64,000 nt of DNA, taken from positions 1 through 64,000 of the forward strand of contig NZ_AFPB01000156.1 in assembly GCF_000218485.1 (NCBI RefSeq), written 5' to 3'. Both the position numbers and the translations under genes were made by a program. Of the stretch, positions 36,635 through 44,936 are shown piece after piece. Each line of letters opens with the position of its first letter. Within the stretch, counting starts at the first letter, position 1. A model generated the notes under the pieces. The model searched no databases. It was not told the DNA's origin and was given only the letters and a program-made list of their open reading frames with translations. The stretch is from Aquimarina agarivorans. Lineage in GTDB: Bacteria; Bacteroidota; Bacteroidia; Flavobacteriales; Flavobacteriaceae.

Positions 36635-37912
36635 TTATTTAAACAGGTATTTACGAAACCAAATAATTAGTATTAAAAAATAAGTGCTGTAACATATAAA
36701 ATAACCAATGGCAGCACCTTGATAACCGTATTTGTTGATAAAAAATACGCTTGATGAATACCAAATTATTGCGGATAAAATTTCGGTTAATACATAGCCT
36801 TTGGTCATTTTTTTAGCCATAAATTGGTAAGCGAGCACGGCTGATAGGATTCGAAAAAAATCACCACTTAGTTGCCAAATAAATAAACTTTCCATGGGCG
36901 AAAATTCTGATGACAACAATAATTTAATAAAAAAATGTCTAAAAAAATAAAGCCCCAGTAGGCCTGCAATTACCAACGGCATTAAGGTTTTGTAAAAGGC
37001 AAAAATTTCTTTGCGAAATTGTTTAGTTGTTTCAACGGCGGCAAGTTTTGGAAACAAATACAAGCTGAGAAGCGAGGTGACGAATACTAAATAGTAATTT
37101 GAAATTCGATTCATGGCTTCCCAATATCCCATTTCGGTCAGTCCTTGCACATCAATTATGTGATTTCTTATGGCAATTATAGTAGGTGGTATGATTACAG
37201 CTGTTAGTAATGCCATTAAGCTGTATTCAATTAATTTTTTAGTATATCCCCAATCAATATTTGACGCTTTTAAAAGTCCAACAAAACTTTTTTGTTTAAA
37301 TATAATGGTTAATGTTATGAATAATGCTAAGGCTGGTGTGATTACAACGGCGTAAAGCATACCTTGTAACTGGTACTGCCACAGTAAAAAAAGTGTGACT
37401 AATAAACTGAAAATGGTAGTAGTTACATTTAAAATTGTGTATACTTTGTATCGCGAAAATCCATTGATGATAGCTAGACAAAAATAGTCCACAATCATGA
37501 GTGAAATTCCTGCGGCTAGTGTTTTTATAATATGAGTATACTCAGGTGAATTGAGGATGTAGTTACTCCAAAATGGGGCAAAAAAATACAAAATCATGGA
37601 GGTGCCAAGCATGGATATAAATCCAATGTAGTAGCTTGTTGCTAATACCTTGCTTAATTCGTTTTGATCATTTTTGTGTTCTGCAACGTATTTGACTACT
37701 CCGTTGTAAAACCCAAACGAAGCTATCGTTTGAATACTGGTCATAAAACTCCGGAGATTTCCAACAATTCCCAAACCTTGTGGACCGATAAAAATAGCCA
37801 CTGCTTTTGATAAAATAAATCCAGTTACCAAACGTACAAAAACGGCTATTGAATTAATAGACATAACTTTTAAAAGCTGTTTGTTAGGATTAAATTTATT
37901 TATGCTTAGCAT
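36635..37912 (-). CDS. O-antigen translocase (Wzx-like flippase)
   Basis: A 425-residue polytopic membrane protein of the MATE/Wzx-like class with about 12-14 hydrophobic spans. The start LLKVMSINSIAVFVRLVTGFILSKAVAIFIGPQGLGIVGNL is that of WzxE-like O-antigen translocases. It flips the polyprenyl-linked repeat unit across the inner membrane. It is the last gene of the minus-strand block running from about 42667, its start overlapping the upstream aminotransferase stop by 7 bases, so the two are translationally coupled. Its sequence makes the surrounding cluster an O-antigen or capsule locus. Confidence 0.88.
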   Translation of the reverse strand: MLSINKFNPNKQLLKVMSINSIAVFVRLVTGFILSKAVAIFIGPQGLGIVGNLRSFMTSIQTIASFGFYNGVVKYVAEHKNDQNELSKVLATSYYIGFISMLGTSMILYFFAPFWSNYILNSPEYTHIIKTLAAGISLMIVDYFCLAIINGFSRYKVYTILNVTTTIFSLLVTLFLLWQYQLQGMLYAVVITPALALFITLTIIFKQKSFVGLLKASNIDWGYTKKLIEYSLMALLTAVIIPPTIIAIRNHIIDVQGLTEMGYWEAMNRISNYYLVFVTSLLSLYLFPKLAAVETTKQFRKEIFAFYKTLMPLVIAGLLGLYFFRHFFIKLLLSSEFSPMESLFIWQLSGDFFRILSAVLAYQFMAKKMTKGYVLTEILSAIIWYSSSVFFINKYGYQGAAIGYFICYSTYFLILIIWFRKYLFK

Positions 37913-39018
37913 GTGTACTCGTTTAGTTTTTTTATTATGTAGTTAATTTCACTTTTAACTAATGTAGGGTTCAATGGTATGCTAACCACTTCTTGACTGA
38001 TTTTTTCGGTAATTGGAAATATTTGATTTTTGAACTCATCGACCAACGCTTTTTGTTTGTGAGGGGGGATTGGATAATGAATTAGATAGCCTATGCTATT
38101 AGCTGTAAGGTAATCACAAAAATGGGATCTGTTTTTAACTCGCACCACATACACATAAAAAACATGATTGTTGCCACCATTCCACTGCGGAAGTTGTATG
38201 TGTTTATTGGTTATTTCATTAGAGTAACGGTTTGCAATTTCCCTTCGTTTAGTATTATCAATATCTAAAAATTTTAGTTTCTCAATCAAAAAAGCAGCTT
38301 GAATTTCATCTAATCGTGAATTGATTCCAATGAGTTCATTGACGTATTTTTTGGAGGTACCGTAATTCCTTAGTTTTTGGATGCAGGTGGCCAATAAGGT
38401 GTTTGAGGTTGTTACGGCTCCACCATCACCTAGTGCGCCAAGATTTTTTGAAGGGTAAAAACTAAAAGCAGCTGCATCAGCAATGCTGCCCGCTTTTTTA
38501 TTATTTTCAGAAATTGCTCCGTGTGCTTGGGCTGCGTCAGCAATTAATAGTAAATTGTTTTGGTGGCACCAGTGTTTTAATTGATTAATTCCTGAAATTT
38601 GTCCGTACAAATAAGTGACTATTACTGCTTTTATTTTTGGAGTTATTTTTTGTTTTACTTCTACTTCGGAAATACAGAAAGAGCTTTCGTTAGGGTCAAC
38701 CAAAACAGGAACTAATCCTGCTTGTTGAATTGAAATTATAGTGGCTATAAAGGTGTTGGCAGGAACTAAAACTTCATCGCCAGCGCTAAGTTTTCCGAGC
38801 TCAATATATCCTTTTAAAATTAAGGTAAGAGCATCTAGCCCGTTTCCTGTTCCTATACAATGTTTAGCACCACAATAATTAGCAAATGCATTTTCAAATT
38901 CAATAAGTTTGTTTCCTAGAATGTAATGTCCGTTGGTAAGAAAGGTTTTAAATTGAGATTTCAAGCTAGTTTCAAATCGTTTATTGAGTTTTTGTATGTT
39001 TAAAAAAACTACTTTCAT
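37906..39018 (-). CDS. DegT/DnrJ/EryC1/StrS aminotransferase (FdtB-like)
   Basis: A 370-residue PLP enzyme. The PLP lysine is K191 in SFYPSKNLGALGDGGAV, with GTGNGLDALTLIL near 57-69, and ADAAQAHGA near 160, all family hallmarks. The length and start (FLNIQKLNKRFETSLKSQFKTFLTNGHYILGNKLIEFE) resemble FdtB/QdtB, which aminate dTDP-3-keto-6-deoxyhexose. An FdtA-like ketoisomerase is encoded at 51055-51468, so the pair could make dTDP-3-amino-3,6-dideoxy-galactose or -glucose. The nucleotide-sugar supply genes rmlA and rmlB are not in this window. WecE-like 4-amination remains possible. Confidence 0.85.
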   Translation of the reverse strand: MKVVFLNIQKLNKRFETSLKSQFKTFLTNGHYILGNKLIEFENAFANYCGAKHCIGTGNGLDALTLILKGYIELGKLSAGDEVLVPANTFIATIISIQQAGLVPVLVDPNESSFCISEVEVKQKITPKIKAVIVTYLYGQISGINQLKHWCHQNNLLLIADAAQAHGAISENNKKAGSIADAAAFSFYPSKNLGALGDGGAVTTSNTLLATCIQKLRNYGTSKKYVNELIGINSRLDEIQAAFLIEKLKFLDIDNTKRREIANRYSNEITNKHIQLPQWNGGNNHVFYVYVVRVKNRSHFCDYLTANSIGYLIHYPIPPHKQKALVDEFKNQIFPITEKISQEVVSIPLNPTLVKSEINYIIKKLNEYTC

Positions 39019-39019
39019 A

Positions 39020-39949
39020 TTAATGTAATTCTAAGCAATAATAATCTTGAAGGTACTGATTACAACCCAATTCTTCTTTCTGCTTTAATAAACTCATATT
39101 ACCTACTACTGTGCCCATATCAAAGTAGCGATAACCTTCTTCTTTAAATTTTTCAATCAAATGAATAAACAAAAAATCTAAAGCTCTGTACTTTTCCCCA
39201 TTTTTTGATGTTGCTCCATATTGGGATTTGACAACATTATTTGTTTTAAAGATAGTGATACCTGCTAAGATTTCGTCGTATAAATAAATATTATACTGGA
39301 CTATGTTTTCAGGAAATTTTTTTTTCAATAATGTGATTTCATGGATGGAATGCACCGGTTTAGTTTTATGTTTTTCTGCCAAACGAGGTTCCAAAATTTG
39401 TCCCCAAAATAAATGGAAAGAAGTAGTTTCTTGAATTTTAAAACCTAAGTTTAAGTTTTTTTTGTAGTGTTTTAATTTGGTTTTATGAATTTTTACTGAT
39501 GTGGAGTAATCTATTGCTAGATTTTGTTCTCTGCGCGTAAGTTGAGCACCTAGTTTGTGTAATAGTGGTTCTAATTCAAATGAGGGTATTTTGTGATAAA
39601 ATAATGGTAGGGATTTTAATTCAAAAGCTTTAAATTTTTTGTTTTTTAAATAGTGTACTATAGCTAAAAAAATAGCTTCTATTTTGATAACACCCATACT
39701 TTTTAAAAGCAGCAGCCCTCCGTAGGTAAGACCTTGATGTGAATATAAAACCCGATTTTTTTCGTTAGCAGGTAAAACAGCTACTAAATTATTTTTAGAA
39801 TACACCATTAGCGAGTGATCATAAAAACGGTCACTGTGATAATCCATAAAATCTCTATGAAATAAAAATGTGCTGTTTTTTGCCTTTGAAATGAATGAAT
39901 TCCAGATGTTGTAATCTGTTGATTGGTATTTTTTTATGATATAATTCAC
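39020..39949 (-). CDS. GNAT/FemAB-like acyltransferase
   Basis: A 309-residue protein beginning YIIKKYQSTDYNIWNSFISKAKNSTFLFHRDFMDYHSDRF with two GNAT-like halves, the second with KYRALDFLFIHLIEKFKEEGYRYFDMGT. The layout is that of the FemAB-related acyltransferases found in flavobacterial O-antigen loci. It may transfer an acyl group or amino acid to a sugar amine, which fits the amino sugar predicted from the neighbouring aminotransferase. It is separated from the aminotransferase by one base, and from the upstream GT2 by 14 bases. Substrate unproven. Confidence 0.75.
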   Translation of the reverse strand: MNYIIKKYQSTDYNIWNSFISKAKNSTFLFHRDFMDYHSDRFYDHSLMVYSKNNLVAVLPANEKNRVLYSHQGLTYGGLLLLKSMGVIKIEAIFLAIVHYLKNKKFKAFELKSLPLFYHKIPSFELEPLLHKLGAQLTRREQNLAIDYSTSVKIHKTKLKHYKKNLNLGFKIQETTSFHLFWGQILEPRLAEKHKTKPVHSIHEITLLKKKFPENIVQYNIYLYDEILAGITIFKTNNVVKSQYGATSKNGEKYRALDFLFIHLIEKFKEEGYRYFDMGTVVGNMSLLKQKEELGCNQYLQDYYCLELH

Positions 39950-39963
39950 CGGCCTTTTATGTT

Positions 39964-40926
39964 TTAGTTAATATTAGTTTCATCTATAATATATAAAGGC
40001 CTATTTTTTACGTCTCGGTTAATTCGAGCTAAGTATTCACAAATGATTCCTATTGAAAATAGCTGTATGCCTCCTAAGAACATTGAGCTGATTATTAATG
40101 AAGTCCATCCAGTAATGGTTTGCTTTAATATAAAATGAGAAAAAATTGCGAATAGAATAACAAAAAAAGACAATAAAGAGATTAAAAAACCTATTCGACT
40201 AACTAACCTTAATGGTTTGTCGGAAAAACCAGTGATGGCATCTACAGCTAAAATCATCATCTTAGAATAGGAATAACCTGATTTTCCATGTTCTCTTTTA
40301 TTTCTTTCGTATAAAATTTCGCTACTTTTAAAGCCGAGCCAGGCTACTTGCCCCCTTATAAATTTGTTTTGCTCAGGCATTTTGTTTAGTGCATTTATAA
40401 GCTTTCTGTCAAGTATTCTAAAGTCGCCTGTATCTAAAGGAATTTGGAAAGGAACCATTTTGTCAAGAATTCTATAAAACCATTTAGCTGTAATTTTTTT
40501 TAAAAAAGTTTCGCCTTCTCTTTTAATTCTTTTTGCATATACAACATGAAAGCCTTTAGAATATTCGTTGTAAAGTTGTTCAATCACTTCGGGAGGATCT
40601 TGTAAATCTCCATCGATAATTACAGCGCAGTTGCCGTTGCAATATTCCAAACCAGCAGAAACAGCTATTTGATGTCCAAAATTTCTACTAAGATTAATGT
40701 AATATGTTTTAGAACAATCAAATGATTGTTCTTTTAAAATATTAAATGAATTATCAGTGCTGCCATCATTAACAAATATTATTTCGTAAACTTTATTAAT
40801 TTTATTTAAAACACTTTTAAGTCTGCTGTGGAGCTGAAATAAATTGTTTTCTTCGTTCAATATGGGAACAATTATAGAGATGTCAATATGTTTTATATTT
40901 GTCTCGTGCATCAATTTCTTTACCAA
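39964..40926 (-). CDS. GT2 glycosyltransferase (GtrB-like)
   Basis: A 320-residue enzyme with a GT-A domain (IDISIIVPILNEENN, IFVNDGSTDNS, VIIDGDLQDPPEVIEQL as the DxD region, FRILDRKL) and two C-terminal hydrophobic spans (IGFLISLLSFFVILFAIF and SLIISSMFLGGIQLFSIGIICEYL). Such enzymes attach glucose, mannose or another hexose to polyprenyl phosphate. The next gene upstream in the operon encodes a multi-span membrane glycosyltransferase, which could use that lipid-linked sugar as donor. Its stop is two bases beyond the start region of the acyltransferase, which suggests one transcript. Confidence 0.92.
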   Translation of the reverse strand: MVKKLMHETNIKHIDISIIVPILNEENNLFQLHSRLKSVLNKINKVYEIIFVNDGSTDNSFNILKEQSFDCSKTYYINLSRNFGHQIAVSAGLEYCNGNCAVIIDGDLQDPPEVIEQLYNEYSKGFHVVYAKRIKREGETFLKKITAKWFYRILDKMVPFQIPLDTGDFRILDRKLINALNKMPEQNKFIRGQVAWLGFKSSEILYERNKREHGKSGYSYSKMMILAVDAITGFSDKPLRLVSRIGFLISLLSFFVILFAIFSHFILKQTITGWTSLIISSMFLGGIQLFSIGIICEYLARINRDVKNRPLYIIDETNIN

Positions 40927-40928
40927 TA

Positions 40929-42667
40929 TTATTTTAAGGATTTATAAATGTTAAAATAATCATTGTACCAAACAATTTTATATTCATTTTTTTTTATAAA
41001 TTGATTAAATGCTTTGGTTCTTTGTAGGTTATAATACTTATTTACTTTTTCTTTATTATGAGATTCTTTTAAAAAATCAGGATCTGGAGTTCCAAATCGG
41101 AAAGTAGCATCAAATTTTTGTTGCACAATAATTGGTAATTTTTCAATTTCTTTACTTGCTTGGTTTAATTTTTGCGTAAAAGTATATCCGTCATATATTT
41201 GAACCCATGGATTGTACACATAAGGTTTGGTTTCAGTCAAGTAATGTAGCATAGCAAAATTATCAAAAATTAGCAGGTGGTCGTTAGGTTTAGTATATTT
41301 TTTGGTTTCTGCTACGATGTCGTTAATAATTTTAGCTCTTTTTTTTGTGGTGTAAATACCTTTAGTGAATTTACTATTAATAACATAAGTTTTGTGTAGC
41401 CTATTGCCTTCATCAAAATAAGCTTCTTTTGATAATTTGTACATTCTTACCATAAAATATGAACAAATAAATAGCAACAGCCAATTTTTTAAAGTAGCAA
41501 TAGAAATATAGTTTGTTATGCGAGGCTTATAGATAAATATAAATTCAAAAAAGAAAGGAAAAGCTAGCCAAATAGATATATAACCACTGTTGTTAACTCC
41601 ACCAGCACTGCCTAAAGGTAGAATAAATAATACTAAAAGAGCAGCAAAAGTTATTAGCTTCAATGCTGCTTTCAAATTTTTCGTAAAAAGAATACTCAAT
41701 GTAGCTAAATAGCTTAAACCATATAAAATAAGTAAATTTTTACTAACGAAAATTAGGGATAAAAACAAAAAAGGAAAGACCCAAAGTATTTTTTTTACAA
41801 TGGGTTTAAGATTGTAAAATCTTTTTCGGAATAAAAAACAAAATATTAAAAAGCAAGCTAGTCTAGCTGTAATTGAAATAATTTGATTTTGGTTAATTTT
41901 AAATACTCTTACAAGTCTACCTGCATTATGACTGCTGTCTTTTTCTATACCTACAGATACAAGAGATAGCAATGAATCTATCATAATGCTCAAATGATCA
42001 TTCTTCCATAATAATAGCACTATTAAAATAAAACCTGATATTATTCCAATTGAAAAAAATAGAATGGGTTTAAAAGATTTTATAAGCTTTTGTTGCTCCA
42101 GGTAATATTTATAAGGAATTACTGCAACTAAAATAAATAAGGTAATATTGGGTATACGGGCAAATACATTAATGGCTAAAATACAACCTGAAATTAAATA
42201 GTAGATTAGTTTATTTTCAATTAATCCTTTATGTAAAAAATACACAGCTGTGACAACCAATAATGCAGTCAGTTGATTGTGATAAAATGTTAAAAAACCG
42301 AAATCATTTATAAATAGAATCATTGACAAACTAATTAGTAAAAAAGTTTGACTGAGGTAATTTTTTAAAATTTTGTAAGAAACAATAAAAGTTAACGTAT
42401 TGACTATGATTGCAAGAAAGCGAAAACCAAGAACGCCCCAAGAGGAGAAGAAGCTATTCCATAAACCACCCACAAATCCACCCAAATAATAATTGAAATT
42501 ATATTCAACACTTGCAGGATCATTAAAAATCTGCTGATAAAAAGTTAAAACAAAGCCATCATCACTAACATCAAAACCTTGAAAGGCTAATAATATTTGT
42601 CCTAAAATAATAACTAGAATAGTAACTAAAATTTTTTTTTGGACGCTTCTTTCTTACTTGCAATCAT
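40929..42667 (-). CDS. multi-span membrane glycosyltransferase (GT39/GT87-like), 5' frameshift
   Basis: The safe reading frame is 40929-42485 and beyond. The frame stays open upstream and encodes KKILVTILVIILGQILLAFQ, a first membrane span, then FDVSDDGFVLTFYQQ, an acidic first loop like that of polyprenyl-sugar-using transferases. An ATG at 42665-42667 reads MIASKKEASKKK but in another frame; ten A instead of nine in the run at 42632-42640 (T on the + strand) would fuse them. So the gene is off as read. About 11-12 hydrophobic spans follow. The end (VINDIVAETKKYTKPNDHLLIFDNFAMLHYL) resembles the C-terminal soluble domain of these enzymes. First gene of the flippase operon. Confidence 0.7.
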
Positions 42668-42789
42668 TAAATTTTGATATAAACAAAAGACTAAATTAAC
42701 TAATATTAATTATAAAATTGAATTATTTTTAGCATTCAGAAAATTTGCAACAATAGTAAATTTAACAATACAAATAAAAGGATGCGTAA

Positions 42790-43380
42790 ATTAAGTTTCG
42801 ACTTAAGATCCATTTTGGGCTTTCCATTTTTATAATAATTATCAACGTTTAGTTGAAAGCTATAGCGCTAGGGAATTATTTGCAAATAATTATTTAAATG
42901 AAAAAAAAGGAACTAAAATACTTGATATAGGTTGTGGTTTAGGCTATATCTTAGATTTTTTCCTTGAAGTTGATTATTTTGGGTACGAAATGAGTCAGGG
43001 ACATATTAATAAGGCAAGATAAAATATAAAAACAGGAGTACTTTTATTTGTTCTGAAGTTGATGAGTTTTCTTTGAATAAATTAGGTACTTATGATTTAG
43101 TAATTGCATCGGGTGTGCTGCATCATCTTAATGATGATGAACTGAAAAATTTGTTGCGAACAGCAGTAAAAGCATTAAAAGTTGATGGTAGTTTGTAACT
43201 CTTGACGGCTGCTATGTTGAAAACCAAAATAAAATTGATAAGTTTTTTTATATAAAGATCGTGGGGGAATATTTTTGTTATTAATTTGAATACGAAAAAC
43301 TAGTTAAGGAGTATTTTAATAAGGTGGAATCAACTATTGAATATTCCTTATACGTTATTGATCATGAGCTGTACTAGGTA
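42790..43380 (+). pseudogene. class I SAM methyltransferase, decayed
   Basis: Pieces of a methyltransferase appear in alternating frames: KILDIGCGLGYILDFF and FGYEMSQGHI (first), then CSEVDEFSLNKLGTYDLVIASGVLHHLNDDELKNLL (second frame), then VKALKVDGSL, a stop, and finally EYEKLVKEYFNKVESTIEYSLYVIDHELY. At least four stops or shifts separate them. The order of motifs is that of a family with the ENxDI/VLHHL pattern. It sits just before an intact but different methyltransferase gene, so this is a lost function rather than a duplicate copy. Confidence 0.65.
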
Positions 43381-43399
43381 ATTTTAGTGAATAATTTTT

Positions 43400-44137
43400 A
43401 TGGATAAAATTTTTGAAAAAAAGTATCATGAATATGAAAAAAAACACTTTTGGTTTATTGCCAGGAGAAAATTTATTCTACAGCTTTTAAATTCTTTGCC
43501 CATAGATAGTACTATTTTAGATATAGGTTGTTCTTCTGGAATTTTTATTAAGGATCTAATAAAGGCTGGGTTCGATAAAAACAGAATTTACGGTATTGAT
43601 ATTAGTGAAGAGGCAATTCATAAAGCTCAAGCTGACGGTTTGCAAAACGTTTTTATAATGGATGCACAACATATAGCTTTAGAAAAAAAATTCGATATTA
43701 TCATTTCTTCGGATTGTTTGGAACATTTAGCCGATGAAGAAAAGGCTTTAAAGTGCTGGAGAGGCTTGTTGAAAGATCACGGAATACTTTATGTTTTTGT
43801 TCCTGCATTTCAGTTTTTATGGAGTCATCATGATGAATTGAATATGCATTATCGGAGGTATACCAAGAATGAGTTGTCGGGAAAACTTGCTGCTAACGGT
43901 TTTGATATTGTTAAGTCAGGATACTGGAATTTTATTTTATTTTTCCCAATAGCAGTAGTAAGATTATTTAGTAAATTTTCTAATAAAGAAAATTCAATTG
44001 TATCTTTAAATAATAAGCTTTCGATTTTCAATAAGCTCTTTTATTTTATTCTTTTTACTGAAAATAAATTACTGAAAGTAATCTCTTACCCAATTGGTAT
44101 TAGTTGTTTTTGTATCGTAAAAAAATCAACTAAATAA
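43400..44137 (+). CDS. class I SAM-dependent methyltransferase
   Basis: A 245-residue protein with motif I ILDIGCSSGIFIKDL near 40-55, the acidic GIDISEEAI at about 71-79, and SSDCLEHLADEEKAL as the post-motif region. A C-terminal hydrophobic stretch (FILFFPIAVVRLF) suggests membrane association, as in methyltransferases that modify polyprenyl-linked glycans. The start MDKIFEKKYHEYEKKHFWF is common to a clade found in glycan loci. Likely O-methylates a sugar or lipid of the surface polysaccharide; substrate not known. Its stop precedes a 12-base inverted repeat. Confidence 0.85.
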   Translation: MDKIFEKKYHEYEKKHFWFIARRKFILQLLNSLPIDSTILDIGCSSGIFIKDLIKAGFDKNRIYGIDISEEAIHKAQADGLQNVFIMDAQHIALEKKFDIIISSDCLEHLADEEKALKCWRGLLKDHGILYVFVPAFQFLWSHHDELNMHYRRYTKNELSGKLAANGFDIVKSGYWNFILFFPIAVVRLFSKFSNKENSIVSLNNKLSIFNKLFYFILFTENKLLKVISYPIGISCFCIVKKSTK

Positions 44138-44155
44138 ATTTTTTATTCATCAAGC

Positions 44156-44237
44156 TTTACCCAATGTCAAAATCTTTATGATCTAAATATGTTATGACTA
44201 AATATATTTATTAATTTCTGTCTTAACATTGGGTAAA
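44156..44237. repeat. 12-base perfect inverted repeat pair, 82-base element
   Basis: TTTACCCAATGT (44156-44167) and ACATTGGGTAAA (44226-44237) are exact reverse complements bounding an AT-rich 58-base core, between the convergent methyltransferase and lipoprotein genes. The layout fits a miniature inverted-repeat element or a long-loop terminator. A target-site duplication was not seen. Confidence 0.5.
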
Positions 44238-44250
44238 TACTAGTGTATAG

Positions 44251-44841
44251 TTACTTTCTTTCCAAAGTAACAACAATCTGCCCTTTTGGATTAGTTGCTG
44301 TAAAACCGTTCAGATCAAATCCTTCTTCAATAATAGTAACAAAATCAGTTTGATCTATATCCAATTCGTATTGAACTTCATCGGCAGTAAATTTGATAAT
44401 TTTTGCTTGAGAACCGGCAATAACTGTATTTCCATCATTTATTGACCAATTGTTTATTTCCGAAGTTTCACCTAATATTTTTTCAGACTCAAAAGTGTCT
44501 TCTCTTTGTGTTTGGATGGAATCAGGAAGTGGAATTCCAGCAGGTGCTGTAAAATTTGTTGTTGCTTTAAAAGTTCCCTCAAAGTTTACTGTGTTTGGAT
44601 TTGTTGCAAATAAGGCAGTAGTATCAAATTCAGATCCCTCTACTGTAAAATTAACGGTGAATCCCGCTATTTCAGCGGTTCCATTAGTTACCTCAAAATC
44701 GACTAAATTCCAATCACCTACCAAATTTTCATCGACTAGGTCAATTTCAGGTGTAATTGGGGTTCCTGCATCATCGCTTGAACAAGATGAGATTGTTAAT
44801 AGTAGTAAAAATGATAATAGAGTTGAAAATAATTTATTCAT
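44251..44841 (-). CDS. hypothetical lipoprotein, lipocalin-like
   Basis: A 196-residue lipoprotein with Cys20 in TISSCSSDDAG. The mature part begins LVGDWNLVDFEVTNGTAEIAG and has many short strands (NTVNFEGTFKATTNF and IVVTLERK), the pattern of the lipocalin-like DUF families in Bacteroidota (L.G.W.L). Surface-exposed or periplasmic face of the outer membrane. No operon partner; function unknown. It lies between the methyltransferase and typA, and a terminator separates it from typA. Confidence 0.7.
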   Translation of the reverse strand: MNKLFSTLLSFLLLLTISSCSSDDAGTPITPEIDLVDENLVGDWNLVDFEVTNGTAEIAGFTVNFTVEGSEFDTTALFATNPNTVNFEGTFKATTNFTAPAGIPLPDSIQTQREDTFESEKILGETSEINNWSINDGNTVIAGSQAKIIKFTADEVQYELDIDQTDFVTIIEEGFDLNGFTATNPKGQIVVTLERK

Positions 44842-44867
44842 AATATAGTTTAGGTTTGTTTAGTTCG

Positions 44868-44915
44868 CACAAAAAAAAGGTGCTATACTTTGTATGTATA
44901 ACACCTTTTTTTAAT
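44868..44915. terminator. terminator between typA and the lipoprotein gene
   Basis: AAAAAAAAGGTG and CACCTTTTTTT form a stem around a loop with a second short pairing (CTATAC and GTATG). It follows the typA stop on the minus strand and ends its transcript, upstream of the lipoprotein gene. Confidence 0.8.
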
Positions 44916-44936
44916 TTTTAGTATTGGCAATAAAAT

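Noticed and set aside
39020..39949. FdtC-type acetyltransferase (beta-helix) for the amino sugar.
   Set aside because: The protein shows GNAT/FemAB features and no hexapeptide repeats.
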